Below, piece by piece: positions 1 to 4,832 of a DNA stretch of 5,800 nucleotides (its first letter is position 1; every line of letters starts with the position of its first letter). The position numbers and the translations under genes are program-made. The DNA comes from Betaproteobacteria bacterium (GTDB lineage Bacteria; Pseudomonadota; Gammaproteobacteria; Burkholderiales; SG8-39): positions 1 through 5,800 of the forward strand of contig JAOUFA010000248.1 of NCBI GenBank assembly GCA_029858545.1. The letters are read 5' to 3'. The notes beneath the pieces were generated by a model that saw only the letters and a program-made list of their open reading frames with translations, was not told the DNA's origin and made no database searches.

Positions 1-37
1 ATGGCATGTCAAGCAGCGTCGGCCACTGCGGCATAAC
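1..37 (-). other. Start of an eighth cassette, cut by the left window edge
   Basis: Plus-strand GCATAAC at 31-37 is a 7-base attC core (GTTATGC on the gene strand), so the bases to its left are the 5' end of the next cassette. On the minus strand an ATG inside the core (34-32) is followed by 11 open codons (MPQWPTLLDMP) to the edge, and a second ATG lies at 7-5. Neither has a clear ribosome binding site and too little is visible to name a gene. Confidence 0.55.
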
Positions 38-60
38 GAAGATGTAGAAAAACCATCCCG

Positions 61-96
61 CGATATTGCGCCTGTCCAGAGCGTGCTGCAATATCG
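61..96 (+). repeat. Inverted repeat (hairpin) in the IS leader, upstream of the transposase
   Basis: CGATATTGC at 61-69 is the exact complement of GCAATATCG at 88-96, a 9-base stem with an 18-base loop. It lies between the left IS end and the transposase ribosome binding site (GGAGAAG, 114-120). In RNA it could lower transposase expression from outside transcription, or it could be a transposase binding site. The role is inferred. Confidence 0.5.
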
Positions 97-128
97 ACGC
101 ATCGGATTTCTCTGGAGAAGACGCGTAA

Positions 129-1652
129 ATGGCGCGCTACAAGAAGATGGAGACCGGTGCCAAGTTTCTTCCGGTGGACTTTTCGCGGCAATTGCTGCCC
201 GGCAGCTTCGAGCACGCGCTCGACTACGTGATCGATGAGGAGCTGGATCTCTCGGCTCTGGATGAACGAATCCGTAACGACGAGACCGGTGCTCCGGCCT
301 ATTCCCCGGCGATGCTGCTTAAGGTGATCCTCTTCGCGTACTCGCGCGGGATTGTCGGTAGCCGCCCGATCGAGCGTGCCTGCCGGGAGAACGTGACGTT
401 CATCGTACTTTCGGGGGACTGCGCCCCGCACTTCACCACCATCGCCGGTTTCATCCGGTCTTTGGGTGCCGAGATCGCGGACGTGTTCACCCAGGTGCTG
501 TTCCTGTGCGATGCGCAGGGCCTGATCGGGCGCGAGATGTTCGCGATCGACGGGGTGAAGCTGCCGGGCAACGCCTCAAAGAGGAAGAGTGGCACGCGAG
601 CCGAGTTCCATCGTCAGGCGGCGAAGCTCGAAGCGGAGGTAAAGAAGATGCTCGAGCGCCACCGCGAAGCCGACGACCAGCCCGTCGAGCCGAGCCTCGG
701 GCAGAAGGAAGCCAAGCGCATCGAGCGCTTTGCGAAGGAGGCCGCGCAGCTGCGGCGCTGGTTGAAAGACAACCCGGAGGATCGGCGCGGCTCGAAGGGC
801 TCGGTGCGCAAAAGCAACCGCACCGACAATGAGAGCGCGAAGATGGCCACCGGCAAGGGCGTGATCCAGGGCTACACCGGGGTGGCCGCGGTTGATGGGC
901 ACTGCCAGATCATCGTCGAGGCGCAGGCCCACGGCAGCGGCTCGGAGCAGGATGTATTGATTCCGGTGGTGGAAGGCTTCCGGGATCTGATCGAGAACGA
1001 GTCGGTGGTCTGCGCCGATGCGGGCTATCACTCGGAGGAGAACCTGAAGAAGCTCGCCGAGCGCAGAATCGATGCGCTCATCGCCGACAACGGCATGCGT
1101 GGGCGCGACCCGCGCTTTGCCGAGCAGGCAAGGCATAAGGCAAAGCCCGATCCGCTGTGGGACAAATCGGCCGGTGAGAAGAAGGCGCGACTCTTCACGC
1201 CCAGGGATTTCCACCACGACGAAGAATCCCAGGTCTGCATCTGCCCGGCGGGGGAGTTTCTCTACCAGAACGGCCGCGCGATCGTGATCCAGGGCAGAGG
1301 GGCGGTGAAGTTCACCGGCGCGAAGCGCGTGTGCGGGCCCTGCCCGATCCGGGAACAATGCCTGCGTCATCCGGAACGAACACCCGTGCGCCAGGTGGTG
1401 TTCTTCACCGGCAGAAATCACCGCGCCGAGACCCACAGCGATCGGATGAAGCGGCGTATCGACAGCGAAGCAGGCCGCGCTCGCTACGGCGATCGGCTTG
1501 CCGTCGTGGAACCCGTGTTCGGCAACATTCGCCACAACAAGCGACTCGATCGCTTCACGCTGCGCGGGCGGCGCAAGGTCGATACGCAGTGGAAGATGTA
1601 CTGCCTGGTGCACAACATCGAGAAACTCGCGCACTACGGTTATGCGCAGTGA
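129..1652 (+). CDS. tnp: IS1182-family DDE transposase
   Basis: A 507-residue transposase, apparently intact and of normal length for the family. It would cut and rejoin the IS ends in the cytoplasm. Visible parts: an N-terminal region with helix-turn-helix character (about residues 55-115, including YSPAMLLKVILFAYSRGI and HFTTIAGFIRS, as in the IS1182 N-terminal DUF772-like domain); the first catalytic Asp at D141 (FAIDGVKLPGNAS); a long charged insertion rich in Lys, Arg and Glu (about 155-235); the second Asp at D297 (VCADAGYHS); a zinc-knuckle-like cysteine cluster (C370, C372, C402, C405, C411); and the catalytic Glu at E461 in VVEPVFGNIRHN. The ATG start at 129 has GGAGAAG 8 bases upstream. 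It reads against the cassette genes. The long antisense open frames over it are shadows. Confidence 0.93.
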   Translation: MARYKKMETGAKFLPVDFSRQLLPGSFEHALDYVIDEELDLSALDERIRNDETGAPAYSPAMLLKVILFAYSRGIVGSRPIERACRENVTFIVLSGDCAPHFTTIAGFIRSLGAEIADVFTQVLFLCDAQGLIGREMFAIDGVKLPGNASKRKSGTRAEFHRQAAKLEAEVKKMLERHREADDQPVEPSLGQKEAKRIERFAKEAAQLRRWLKDNPEDRRGSKGSVRKSNRTDNESAKMATGKGVIQGYTGVAAVDGHCQIIVEAQAHGSGSEQDVLIPVVEGFRDLIENESVVCADAGYHSEENLKKLAERRIDALIADNGMRGRDPRFAEQARHKAKPDPLWDKSAGEKKARLFTPRDFHHDEESQVCICPAGEFLYQNGRAIVIQGRGAVKFTGAKRVCGPCPIREQCLRHPERTPVRQVVFFTGRNHRAETHSDRMKRRIDSEAGRARYGDRLAVVEPVFGNIRHNKRLDRFTLRGRRKVDTQWKMYCLVHNIEKLAHYGYAQ

Positions 1653-1802
1653 GGCGGGATAGACGGGGGAAAACCGTCCGATACGCCTCGAAGGCCAGCA
1701 CGGAATTCTGCGCGGCGTGAAATTCCTGAATTCGGTTGCCGAGTGCCGCATGCGGGCGCATGCGGGAGCGGACGGCTGCGCGAAAAGAGGGTTTTTCTAC
1801 AG
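1653..1802 (+). other. Non-coding 3' part of the IS
   Basis: About 150 bases between the transposase stop and the right end. It holds a short hairpin right after the stop (GACGG 1662-1666 with CCGTC 1674-1678), a second weak stem (GGAATT 1702-1707 with AATTCC 1721-1726), and a perfect 10-base tandem repeat CGCATGCGGG (1747-1756 and 1757-1766). No coding potential in keeping with either neighbour is seen. The palindromic GCATGC units close to the right end could be transposase contacts, but this is a guess. Confidence 0.5.
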
Positions 1803-1869
1803 CCTCAACGTCTGACGTAACCGGCCCGCGCGGCTTTTTGCGCAGGTCCGGTTGACGGATGGGTTGGGC
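1803..1869 (-). other. attC site of cassette 7, R' core rebuilt by the IS end
   Basis: R'' is GTTGGGC at 1863-1869 (plus strand). The stem pairs CGT 1816-1818 with ACG 1855-1857 and AACCGG 1819-1824 with CCGGTT 1848-1853, with extrahelical G1854 and T1847, the usual attC design. The R' end now reads CCTCAAC (1803-1809), in which AAC is target sequence and CCTC is the IS terminus. On the gene strand this is GTTGAGG, 6 of 7 to GTTRRRY. Without the IS the core would be GCATAAC from positions 31-37. Confidence 0.85.
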
Positions 1870-1904
1870 CGCACTTGTGAAGTTGCATGAGGAGTTCGCG
1901 CTGG

Positions 1905-2264
1905 CTAGACAAATCCTTGCTCCTTGTAGCTGGCGAATCCGTTTTTGGTAAGAGCGGCAAGCTCGCTAAACAATGGCTTGTTGACCCTGGTGAAGTGGAA
2001 ACAGGACTTACCTTGCATGCGAGCCTTTAGCTCCGGCGAGATGCTTTCCAGAAGCTGTGGCTGAACGTAAATGGGCATGAGATGAAAACTCACATAGTTC
2101 TTCTTGAGCGCAACGGCACCAAAGAACAACGGTCTTTTGTTCTTTTGAATGTGCCGAGTATTCACATACAGTTCACTGTCGCTATCCATCGCGACCTCCA
2201 ACCTCGCGGAGTAGGGAAGCAAGACTGCTCTTAGCTCAGCGAACACAGCTGCAAACTCTGACAC
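1905..2264 (-). CDS. Conserved cassette protein, DUF1801-like
   Basis: A soluble protein of 119 residues with no signal peptide or membrane span. The body (KRPLFFGAVALKKNYVSFHLMPIYV, then ISPELKARMQGKSCFHF and a C-terminal ALTKNGFASYKEQGFV) resembles a widespread family of small uncharacterised proteins often annotated near DUF1801. The family link is from memory of its motifs and no biochemical function is known to me. I chose GTG at 2264 (MSEFAAVFAELRAVL) because it matches the expected N-terminus and has AGGA 9 bases upstream. A longer frame from GTG 2327 would start inside the upstream attC and is less likely. It is the only gene of cassette 7; its stop lies 36 bases before the attC R'' box. 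Confidence 0.75.
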   Translation of the reverse strand: MSEFAAVFAELRAVLLPYSARLEVAMDSDSELYVNTRHIQKNKRPLFFGAVALKKNYVSFHLMPIYVQPQLLESISPELKARMQGKSCFHFTRVNKPLFSELAALTKNGFASYKEQGFV

Positions 2265-2308
2265 TTTCGCGGTTCCTGGAAAAGTAAATACGAGCAGCGG
2301 TTTGTGAG

Positions 2309-2386
2309 GCCCAACGTTGGAGTTCACCTGCGGACGGAGGCTGGTGCAGCCAGCCGGAGTTCGTCAGGTGGAACGAAGGGTTGGGC
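2309..2386 (-). other. attC site of cassette 6
   Basis: R' is GCCCAAC (2309-2315) and R'' is GTTGGGC (2380-2386). Stem: GTT 2322-2324 with AAC 2372-2374 and CACCTG 2325-2330 with CAGGTG 2365-2370, extrahelical G2371 and T2364. The tip carries its own hairpin, GGCTGG 2339-2344 with CCAGCC 2350-2355. 78 bases long. Confidence 0.92.
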
Positions 2387-2387
2387 C

Positions 2388-2858
2388 TCACTTCGCGTCA
2401 AGCCCGTATGGGCTGCCTTTGTCGAACACGACGCGCCAGACATTTGGAGCCTCCAACCGCCAAATTGAGTTGAACCGCGCCACTACTTTCCCTGACCGGT
2501 CTCGAACCGGACCGGTACTCAGCGCCAACGTACCAGACTCTAGGACTTCCACTGCATCGGGCTCCCAAGAAAACGGTGCACTAGTTTCAGCGAAAAAACG
2601 CGCCCAGCCCTCTGCGACCTGCTTCTTCCCCCGCAAGGGAGTGGGGCCAGTAAAGAAGATGGCCTCCTCGGATAGAAAGGTTTTGAAGGCGTCAAAGTTG
2701 CGCTCAGCCATGGTTCTGGCGAAGGCGCGCTCTACAGCGAACACCTGTTCTTTGGCGGACTGTGCAGATGCACCGGTGGTCACAATGAGCGCTGCCAGTA
2801 GAAAGAGCAAAGTGGGGCGCGAGATTACAACAGCAGCTGACATGGACCACCGCTTCAT
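2388..2858 (-). CDS. Exported DUF4440 / NTF2-like protein
   Basis: 156 residues from the chosen ATG at 2858. The N-terminus (MKRWSMSAAVVISRPTLLFL and the hydrophobic run to about residue 28) followed by GASAQS is a Sec signal peptide with a likely cut after ASA at residue 32, so the product is probably periplasmic. The mature part (about 36-150) has the DUF4440 or SnoaL-like cone-fold pattern: VERAFARTMAERNFDAFKTFL, a middle GKKQVAEGW segment, then strands ending in RFNSIWRLE and WRVVFDKG. Such domains bind small ligands or are enzymes of varied activity, so no reaction can be assigned. A longer frame from 2885 runs into the neighbouring attC and is rejected; ATG 2843 is an alternative start that keeps the signal peptide. 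The stop is one base before R''. Confidence 0.8.
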   Translation of the reverse strand: MKRWSMSAAVVISRPTLLFLLAALIVTTGASAQSAKEQVFAVERAFARTMAERNFDAFKTFLSEEAIFFTGPTPLRGKKQVAEGWARFFAETSAPFSWEPDAVEVLESGTLALSTGPVRDRSGKVVARFNSIWRLEAPNVWRVVFDKGSPYGLDAK

Positions 2859-2867
2859 GCGTTTGAG

Positions 2868-2930
2868 GCCCAACGTAGCGCTCACCCGCGAGCGCCGCAG
2901 GCGCGAGTCGGGTGCAGCAGCAAGTTATGT
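2868..2930 (-). other. attC site of cassette 5
   Basis: R' is GCCCAAC (2868-2874) and R'' is GTTATGT (2924-2930). Stem: GCT 2880-2882 with AGC 2916-2918 and CACCCG 2883-2888 with CGGGTG 2909-2914, extrahelical C2915 and T2908. Its inner 45 bases (2878-2922) are identical to 3542-3586 in the attC of cassette 4. 63 bases long. Confidence 0.93.
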
Positions 2931-2954
2931 GTCGACTCGGCCCGCACTGCGGAT

Positions 2955-3234
2955 CTACCCTCGGCCGCGCCAGTAGCCGGGCTTACGGTGCTGATGACCC
3001 ACAACCAGAACGCGGACGCCCTTCTCGGTGGGCCGATAGATCAATGAGTATGGGAAGCGTCTCAATGGGTAGCTCCGCCGCCCACCGCCACCTGGAGTAC
3101 CGAAACCCGGATTGGCGGCGAGCAGGTTTGCAACCCTCCGAAGTTCATCGAGGAACGCTCGGGCTACCTCGTTCCCGGTAGAACGCGAAGGCTTCCGTCA
3201 TTTCCCTCTCGGCCTCCGGATGGAACGAGTACAT
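2955..3234 (-). pseudogene. RelE/ParE-type toxin, frameshifted
   Basis: The gene begins with ATG at 3234, overlapping the antitoxin stop by one base. It reads MYSFHPEAEREMTEAFAFYRERG and then leaves the family frame, stopping at 3145. The rest of the toxin is intact in another frame: GNEVARAFLDELRRVANLL, NPGFGTP, RFPYSLIYRPTEKGVRVLVV and GHQHRKPGYW, ending with TAG at 2955-2957. Such toxins are ribosome-dependent mRNA nucleases (RelE) or gyrase poisons (ParE); which applies cannot be told. The break is at about 3168-3178. Both frames read the same GGGAACGA, as if an 8-base unit of a short direct repeat had been lost; restoring 8 bases gives 95 residues, normal for the family. A sequencing error is the main alternative, and a programmed frameshift is unlikely. 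Confidence 0.82.
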
Positions 3235-3458
3235 CACCGAAGCTCTGCGCGCAGCCGAGCGATGGCTTCCTCCCCAGGCACGAGCTTGACCTTGCCTTCC
3301 TCCACTTCCGTGTCGCGACGCTCTGCTTCCAGAGCCCACGCTTCTTGAATCTCTGCGTCCACCTCAAGGCTGGCGAGCAGACGGTCAAGCAGGTGCGAGC
3401 GCTCCGCGGCGGGGAGCTTCAGAACCTCTGCTTCCAGGGCATCAAGTGTTGACGACAT
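3234..3458 (-). CDS. Antitoxin of the 'addiction module' family (PF09720-like)
   Basis: 74 residues from ATG 3458, which has GGAGG 4 bases upstream; a frame start at 3479 has no such support. The sequence MSSTLDALEAEVLKLPAAERSHLLDRLLASLE followed by an acidic helix (WALEAERRDTEVEEGKVKLVPGEEAIARLRAEL) is typical of the short helical antitoxins that precede RelE/ParE toxins. The EVEEGKVKLVPGEEA segment is the family hallmark that wraps the toxin. It is first in a two-gene operon; its TGA overlaps the toxin ATG (TGATG), so translation is probably coupled. Because the toxin is broken, the antitoxin may now act alone, possibly neutralising related toxins encoded elsewhere. A weak inverted repeat GGCAA/TTGCC (3475-3479 and 3490-3494) upstream could be an operator. 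Confidence 0.88.
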   Translation of the reverse strand: MSSTLDALEAEVLKLPAAERSHLLDRLLASLEVDAEIQEAWALEAERRDTEVEEGKVKLVPGEEAIARLRAELR

Positions 3459-3531
3459 AGGGCCTCCAACAAAAGGCAACGCGCGTAGCTTGCCACAATC
3501 CAGCCTCGCCGTGCATGTGGGTCATGGCGAC

Positions 3532-3594
3532 ACATAACGTGGCGCTCACCCGCGAGCGCCGCAGGCGCGAGTCGGGTGCAGCAGCAGGTTATGC
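3532..3594 (-). other. attC site of cassette 4
   Basis: R' is ACATAAC (3532-3538) and R'' is GTTATGC (3588-3594). Stem: GCT 3544-3546 with AGC 3580-3582 and CACCCG 3547-3552 with CGGGTG 3573-3578, extrahelical C3579 and T3572. The hicB stop codon TAA lies inside R''. 63 bases long and nearly identical to the attC at 2868-2930. Confidence 0.93.
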
Positions 3595-3801
3595 GGCAAT
3601 GTCGATGTACTCGACGCGACTGGCCGGTGGAGGGATCGGGATGCCGTCCTCACGCATACCCTCCAGGTGAAATTCGATAGCTTCACGAATTTCCGATTCC
3701 ACCTCGGCGACAGTGGTTCCCGTCGCGACACACCCGGGCAGATCCGGGACGTAGGCCGAAAAGTTGTTCTCGGCCTTCTCGATTACGATAGCGTATCGCA
3801 T
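3589..3801 (-). CDS. hicB: HicB-family antitoxin
   Basis: 70 residues. The N-terminal MRYAIVIEKAENNFSAYVPDLPGCVATGTTVAEVESEIREAIEFHLEGMREDG is the degraded RNase-H-like HicB fold, with the conserved YxPDLPGC motif and the following helix. It would bind and block HicA. There is no C-terminal ribbon-helix-helix or Cro-type domain, so this is the short form; how it represses its own operon is unclear from sequence. ATG at 3801 has GAGG 5 bases upstream and starts 7 bases after the hicA stop, consistent with one mRNA. The stop codon TAA is part of the attC R'' core, so the gene and recombination site share bases. Confidence 0.93.
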   Translation of the reverse strand: MRYAIVIEKAENNFSAYVPDLPGCVATGTTVAEVESEIREAIEFHLEGMREDGIPIPPPASRVEYIDIAA

Positions 3802-3808
3802 TTGAACC

Positions 3809-3997
3809 TCACTTCTTCAGGCCAGACTGCTTCAGGATACTGTTTAGGGTGCCGGGTGCCAAGTCATCACTCGGTTTTCCAGGCACTGTGACACGGCTAG
3901 ACTTCGCGGCGTGCTTGAACTGGCGATGGCTACCGCGTGTGGCGACCAAAAACCACCCATCTTCGTGAAGCATTCGCAGGATCTCGCTGACCTTCAT
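3809..3997 (-). CDS. hicA: HicA-family mRNA interferase toxin
   Basis: 62 residues, usual length for HicA. MKVSEILRMLHEDGWFLVATRGSHRQFKHA contains the signature RGSHRQF with the catalytic His at residue 24, followed by VTVPGKPSDDLAPGTLNSILKQSGL, the second half of the small double-stranded-RNA-binding-like fold. HicA cuts mRNA independently of translation. Toxin first, antitoxin second is the normal hicAB order. The ATG at 3997 has only a poor ribosome binding site, which could keep toxin level below HicB. The upstream 54 bases up to the cassette start should hold the promoter, but no convincing -35/-10 pair is seen. No disabling change is visible. Confidence 0.93.
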   Translation of the reverse strand: MKVSEILRMLHEDGWFLVATRGSHRQFKHAAKSSRVTVPGKPSDDLAPGTLNSILKQSGLKK

Positions 3998-4051
3998 AGG
4001 CCGAGCGTATCAACAACTCCGCCTATGTGGCGCGATTCGGTTGCACTTGCG

Positions 4052-4119
4052 GCATAACGAGCCGCTAACCCGCGCGCCGCCGCACTTGCGGCGCGTCGGC
4101 GTTGAGCGGATGGTTCGGC
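4052..4119 (-). other. attC site of cassette 3
   Basis: R' is GCATAAC (4052-4058) and R'' is GTTCGGC (4113-4119). The stem is long and GC-rich: CCGCT 4062-4066 with AGCGG 4105-4109, then AAC with GTT and CGCGCCGC with GCGGCGCG around a short tip, with unpaired G4104. R'' carries C where the consensus has a purine, and the same unusual heptamer is found at this cassette's other end (4740-4746). 68 bases long. Confidence 0.92.
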
Positions 4120-4125
4120 ATCTTG

Positions 4126-4410
4126 CTACGCCGCCAATTTCACCACGCGCAACTGCTTGCGCCGCTGTTCTGCGTGCCAAAGGTCGTACTGCGTTTGCTG
4201 ATTCAGCCAGCTCTCCGCAGAGGTCCCAAACGCGATCGACAGGCGTACCGCCATTTCGGGGCTTACGCCCGCGCGGCCATTCAGAATCGCCGAAAGAGTC
4301 TTGCGGCTGACACCCAGGGCCTTCGCAGCTTCAGTAACCGTTACACCAAGCGGCTCCAGGCAAAGCGACTTGATGATCTCGCCGGGGTGCGGTGGATTGT
4401 GCATACGCAT
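4126..4410 (-). CDS. higA: HigA-family antitoxin and operon repressor
   Basis: 94 residues from ATG 4410, with AAGGA/GGAAG about 6 bases upstream. The longer frame from 4512 overlaps the toxin gene and lacks family similarity. MHNPPHPGEIIKSLCLEPLGVTVTEAAKALGVSRKTLSAILNGRAGVSPEMAVRLSIAFG is the classic HigA/VapI Cro-type helix-turn-helix, recognition helix around SRKTLSAILNG (residues 35-45), followed by the AESWLNQQTQYDLWHAE helix. The protein neutralises HigB and should repress the higBA promoter. It starts 11 bases after the higB stop in the same operon. The stop lies 6 bases before the attC R'' box. Confidence 0.95.
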   Translation of the reverse strand: MRMHNPPHPGEIIKSLCLEPLGVTVTEAAKALGVSRKTLSAILNGRAGVSPEMAVRLSIAFGTSAESWLNQQTQYDLWHAEQRRKQLRVVKLAA

Positions 4411-4421
4411 GGCGCTTCCTT

Positions 4422-4700
4422 TCAGTGGTAGTCCTCGTAATCGACCAAATCGGCATCGGCTCCCGAAAAGATAAAGGTGATGCGCCAGTTTCCGCTCACC
4501 CGAACCGACCACACGCCCTTACGATCGCCTTTGAGGGGATGCAGTACCAGTCCAGGCAGCGCCATGTCCTCTGGTTTCGTTGCTGCGCTCAACTGAGCGA
4601 GAATCAGCCTGAGGCGATCGGCATGTTGCGCCTGAATTCCGGACTTGCTGCCCGTCTCAAAGAATCGCTGCAGTCCTTTGTGCCGAATTCGACGGATCAC
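4422..4700 (-). CDS. higB: HigB-family toxin (RelE superfamily)
   Basis: 92 residues, full length. MIRRIRHKGLQRFFETGSKSGI, LHPLKGDRKGVWSVRVSGNWRITFIF and the C-terminal DLVDYEDYH are the three hallmark blocks of HigB (PF05015-type) toxins, which cut mRNA on translating ribosomes. The start is GTG at 4700, which gives exactly the family N-terminus. No ribosome binding site precedes it, and a promoter -10 box ends only 7 bases upstream, so the mRNA may be leaderless. It is first in the operon with higA (toxin first, as usual for this family). It is apparently intact, so its presence implies a working antitoxin. Confidence 0.95.
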   Translation of the reverse strand: MIRRIRHKGLQRFFETGSKSGIQAQHADRLRLILAQLSAATKPEDMALPGLVLHPLKGDRKGVWSVRVSGNWRITFIFSGADADLVDYEDYH

Positions 4701-4707
4701 AAGGGCG

Positions 4708-4736
4708 AGTGTAACCTATCGCGTTACGGGTTACAA
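4708..4736 (-). promoter_or_regulatory. Predicted higBA promoter with overlapping operator
   Basis: On the gene strand, TTGTAA (4736-4731) and TACACT (4713-4708) are separated by 17 bases, each 4 of 6 to the sigma-70 consensus. Within the same stretch GTAACC (4711-4716) and GGTTAC (4729-4734) form an inverted repeat, with a third GTTAC at 4723-4727. A repressor bound here would cover the -35 and -10 boxes, as expected for self-repression by HigA. Seen by eye only. Confidence 0.65.
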
Positions 4737-4739
4737 GAG

Positions 4740-4832
4740 GCCGAACGTGGAGGTTACCGGCGCGCGACTACAGACAGGTGATCAACGTTGCGGTGCTTCA
4801 CGCGCGGAACGGGATCGACCGCATGGTTAGGC
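4740..4832 (-). other. attC site of cassette 2, irregular stem
   Basis: R' is GCCGAAC (4740-4746) and R'' is GTTAGGC (4826-4832). R' is supported by complementarity with the R'' of cassette 3, and R'' by complementarity with the start of cassette 2. The stem is poor compared with the other sites: GTT 4752-4754 faces ACC rather than AAC, and the best pairing is around GCGCGCG (4760-4766) and CGCGCGG (4801-4807). 93 bases, the longest here. The stop codon of the membrane protein lies inside R''. Confidence 0.75.

Larger units (their letters stand above)
38..1806 (+). mobile_element. IS1182-family insertion sequence, complete, inserted in an attC core
   Basis: About 1.77 kb with one transposase gene. 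The ends form an imperfect inverted repeat: positions 38-57 against the complement of 1787-1806 match at 17 of 20 bases, with a perfect 12-base core (TGTAGAAAAACC at 43-54; complement at 1790-1801). The flanks share AAC (35-37 and 1807-1809; AACG if one more base is counted), a probable 3- or 4-base target duplication. The element is oriented opposite to the cassette genes. Taking out 38-1806 plus one AAC joins GCATAAC to the rest of a normal attC. The outermost few bases of each end are the least certain part of the call. Confidence 0.85.

Noticed and set aside
9..431. Minus-strand frame reading across the left IS boundary
   Set aside because: It joins transposase antisense to the flanking cassette and crosses the IS end; no recognisable protein.
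576..1751. Long minus-strand open frame (391 codons)
   Set aside because: Antisense to the transposase, which has clear catalytic motifs; GC-rich codon use leaves the opposite strand open. No family features are seen in its translation.
1822..1838. GC-rich stem followed by TTTTT as a terminator
   Set aside because: The possible stem (GCC/GGC) is only three pairs, and the region is the apical part of an attC hairpin.
2317..2976. Plus-strand open frame of 219 codons
   Set aside because: It runs antisense to the DUF4440 gene and across two attC sites, so it ignores cassette borders.
3459..3531. Promoter for the cassette 5 antitoxin
   Set aside because: TTGTGG with CTTTTG 17 bases on is too weak to call; only the small GGCAA/TTGCC repeat was kept, as a remark.
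2878..3586. 45-base direct repeat as a CRISPR or transposon repeat
   Set aside because: Only two copies, 664 bases apart, each forming the stem of an attC site next to matching cores; fully explained by the cassette structure.
4000..4051. Promoter for hicAB
   Set aside because: Several partial -10-like sequences (CATAGG, GATACG) but no -35 partner at proper spacing; a promoter is expected but not shown.
4411..4512. Longer start for higA at 4512
   Set aside because: It would overlap about a third of higB in another frame. ATG 4410 has a good ribosome binding site and the standard HigA N-terminus.
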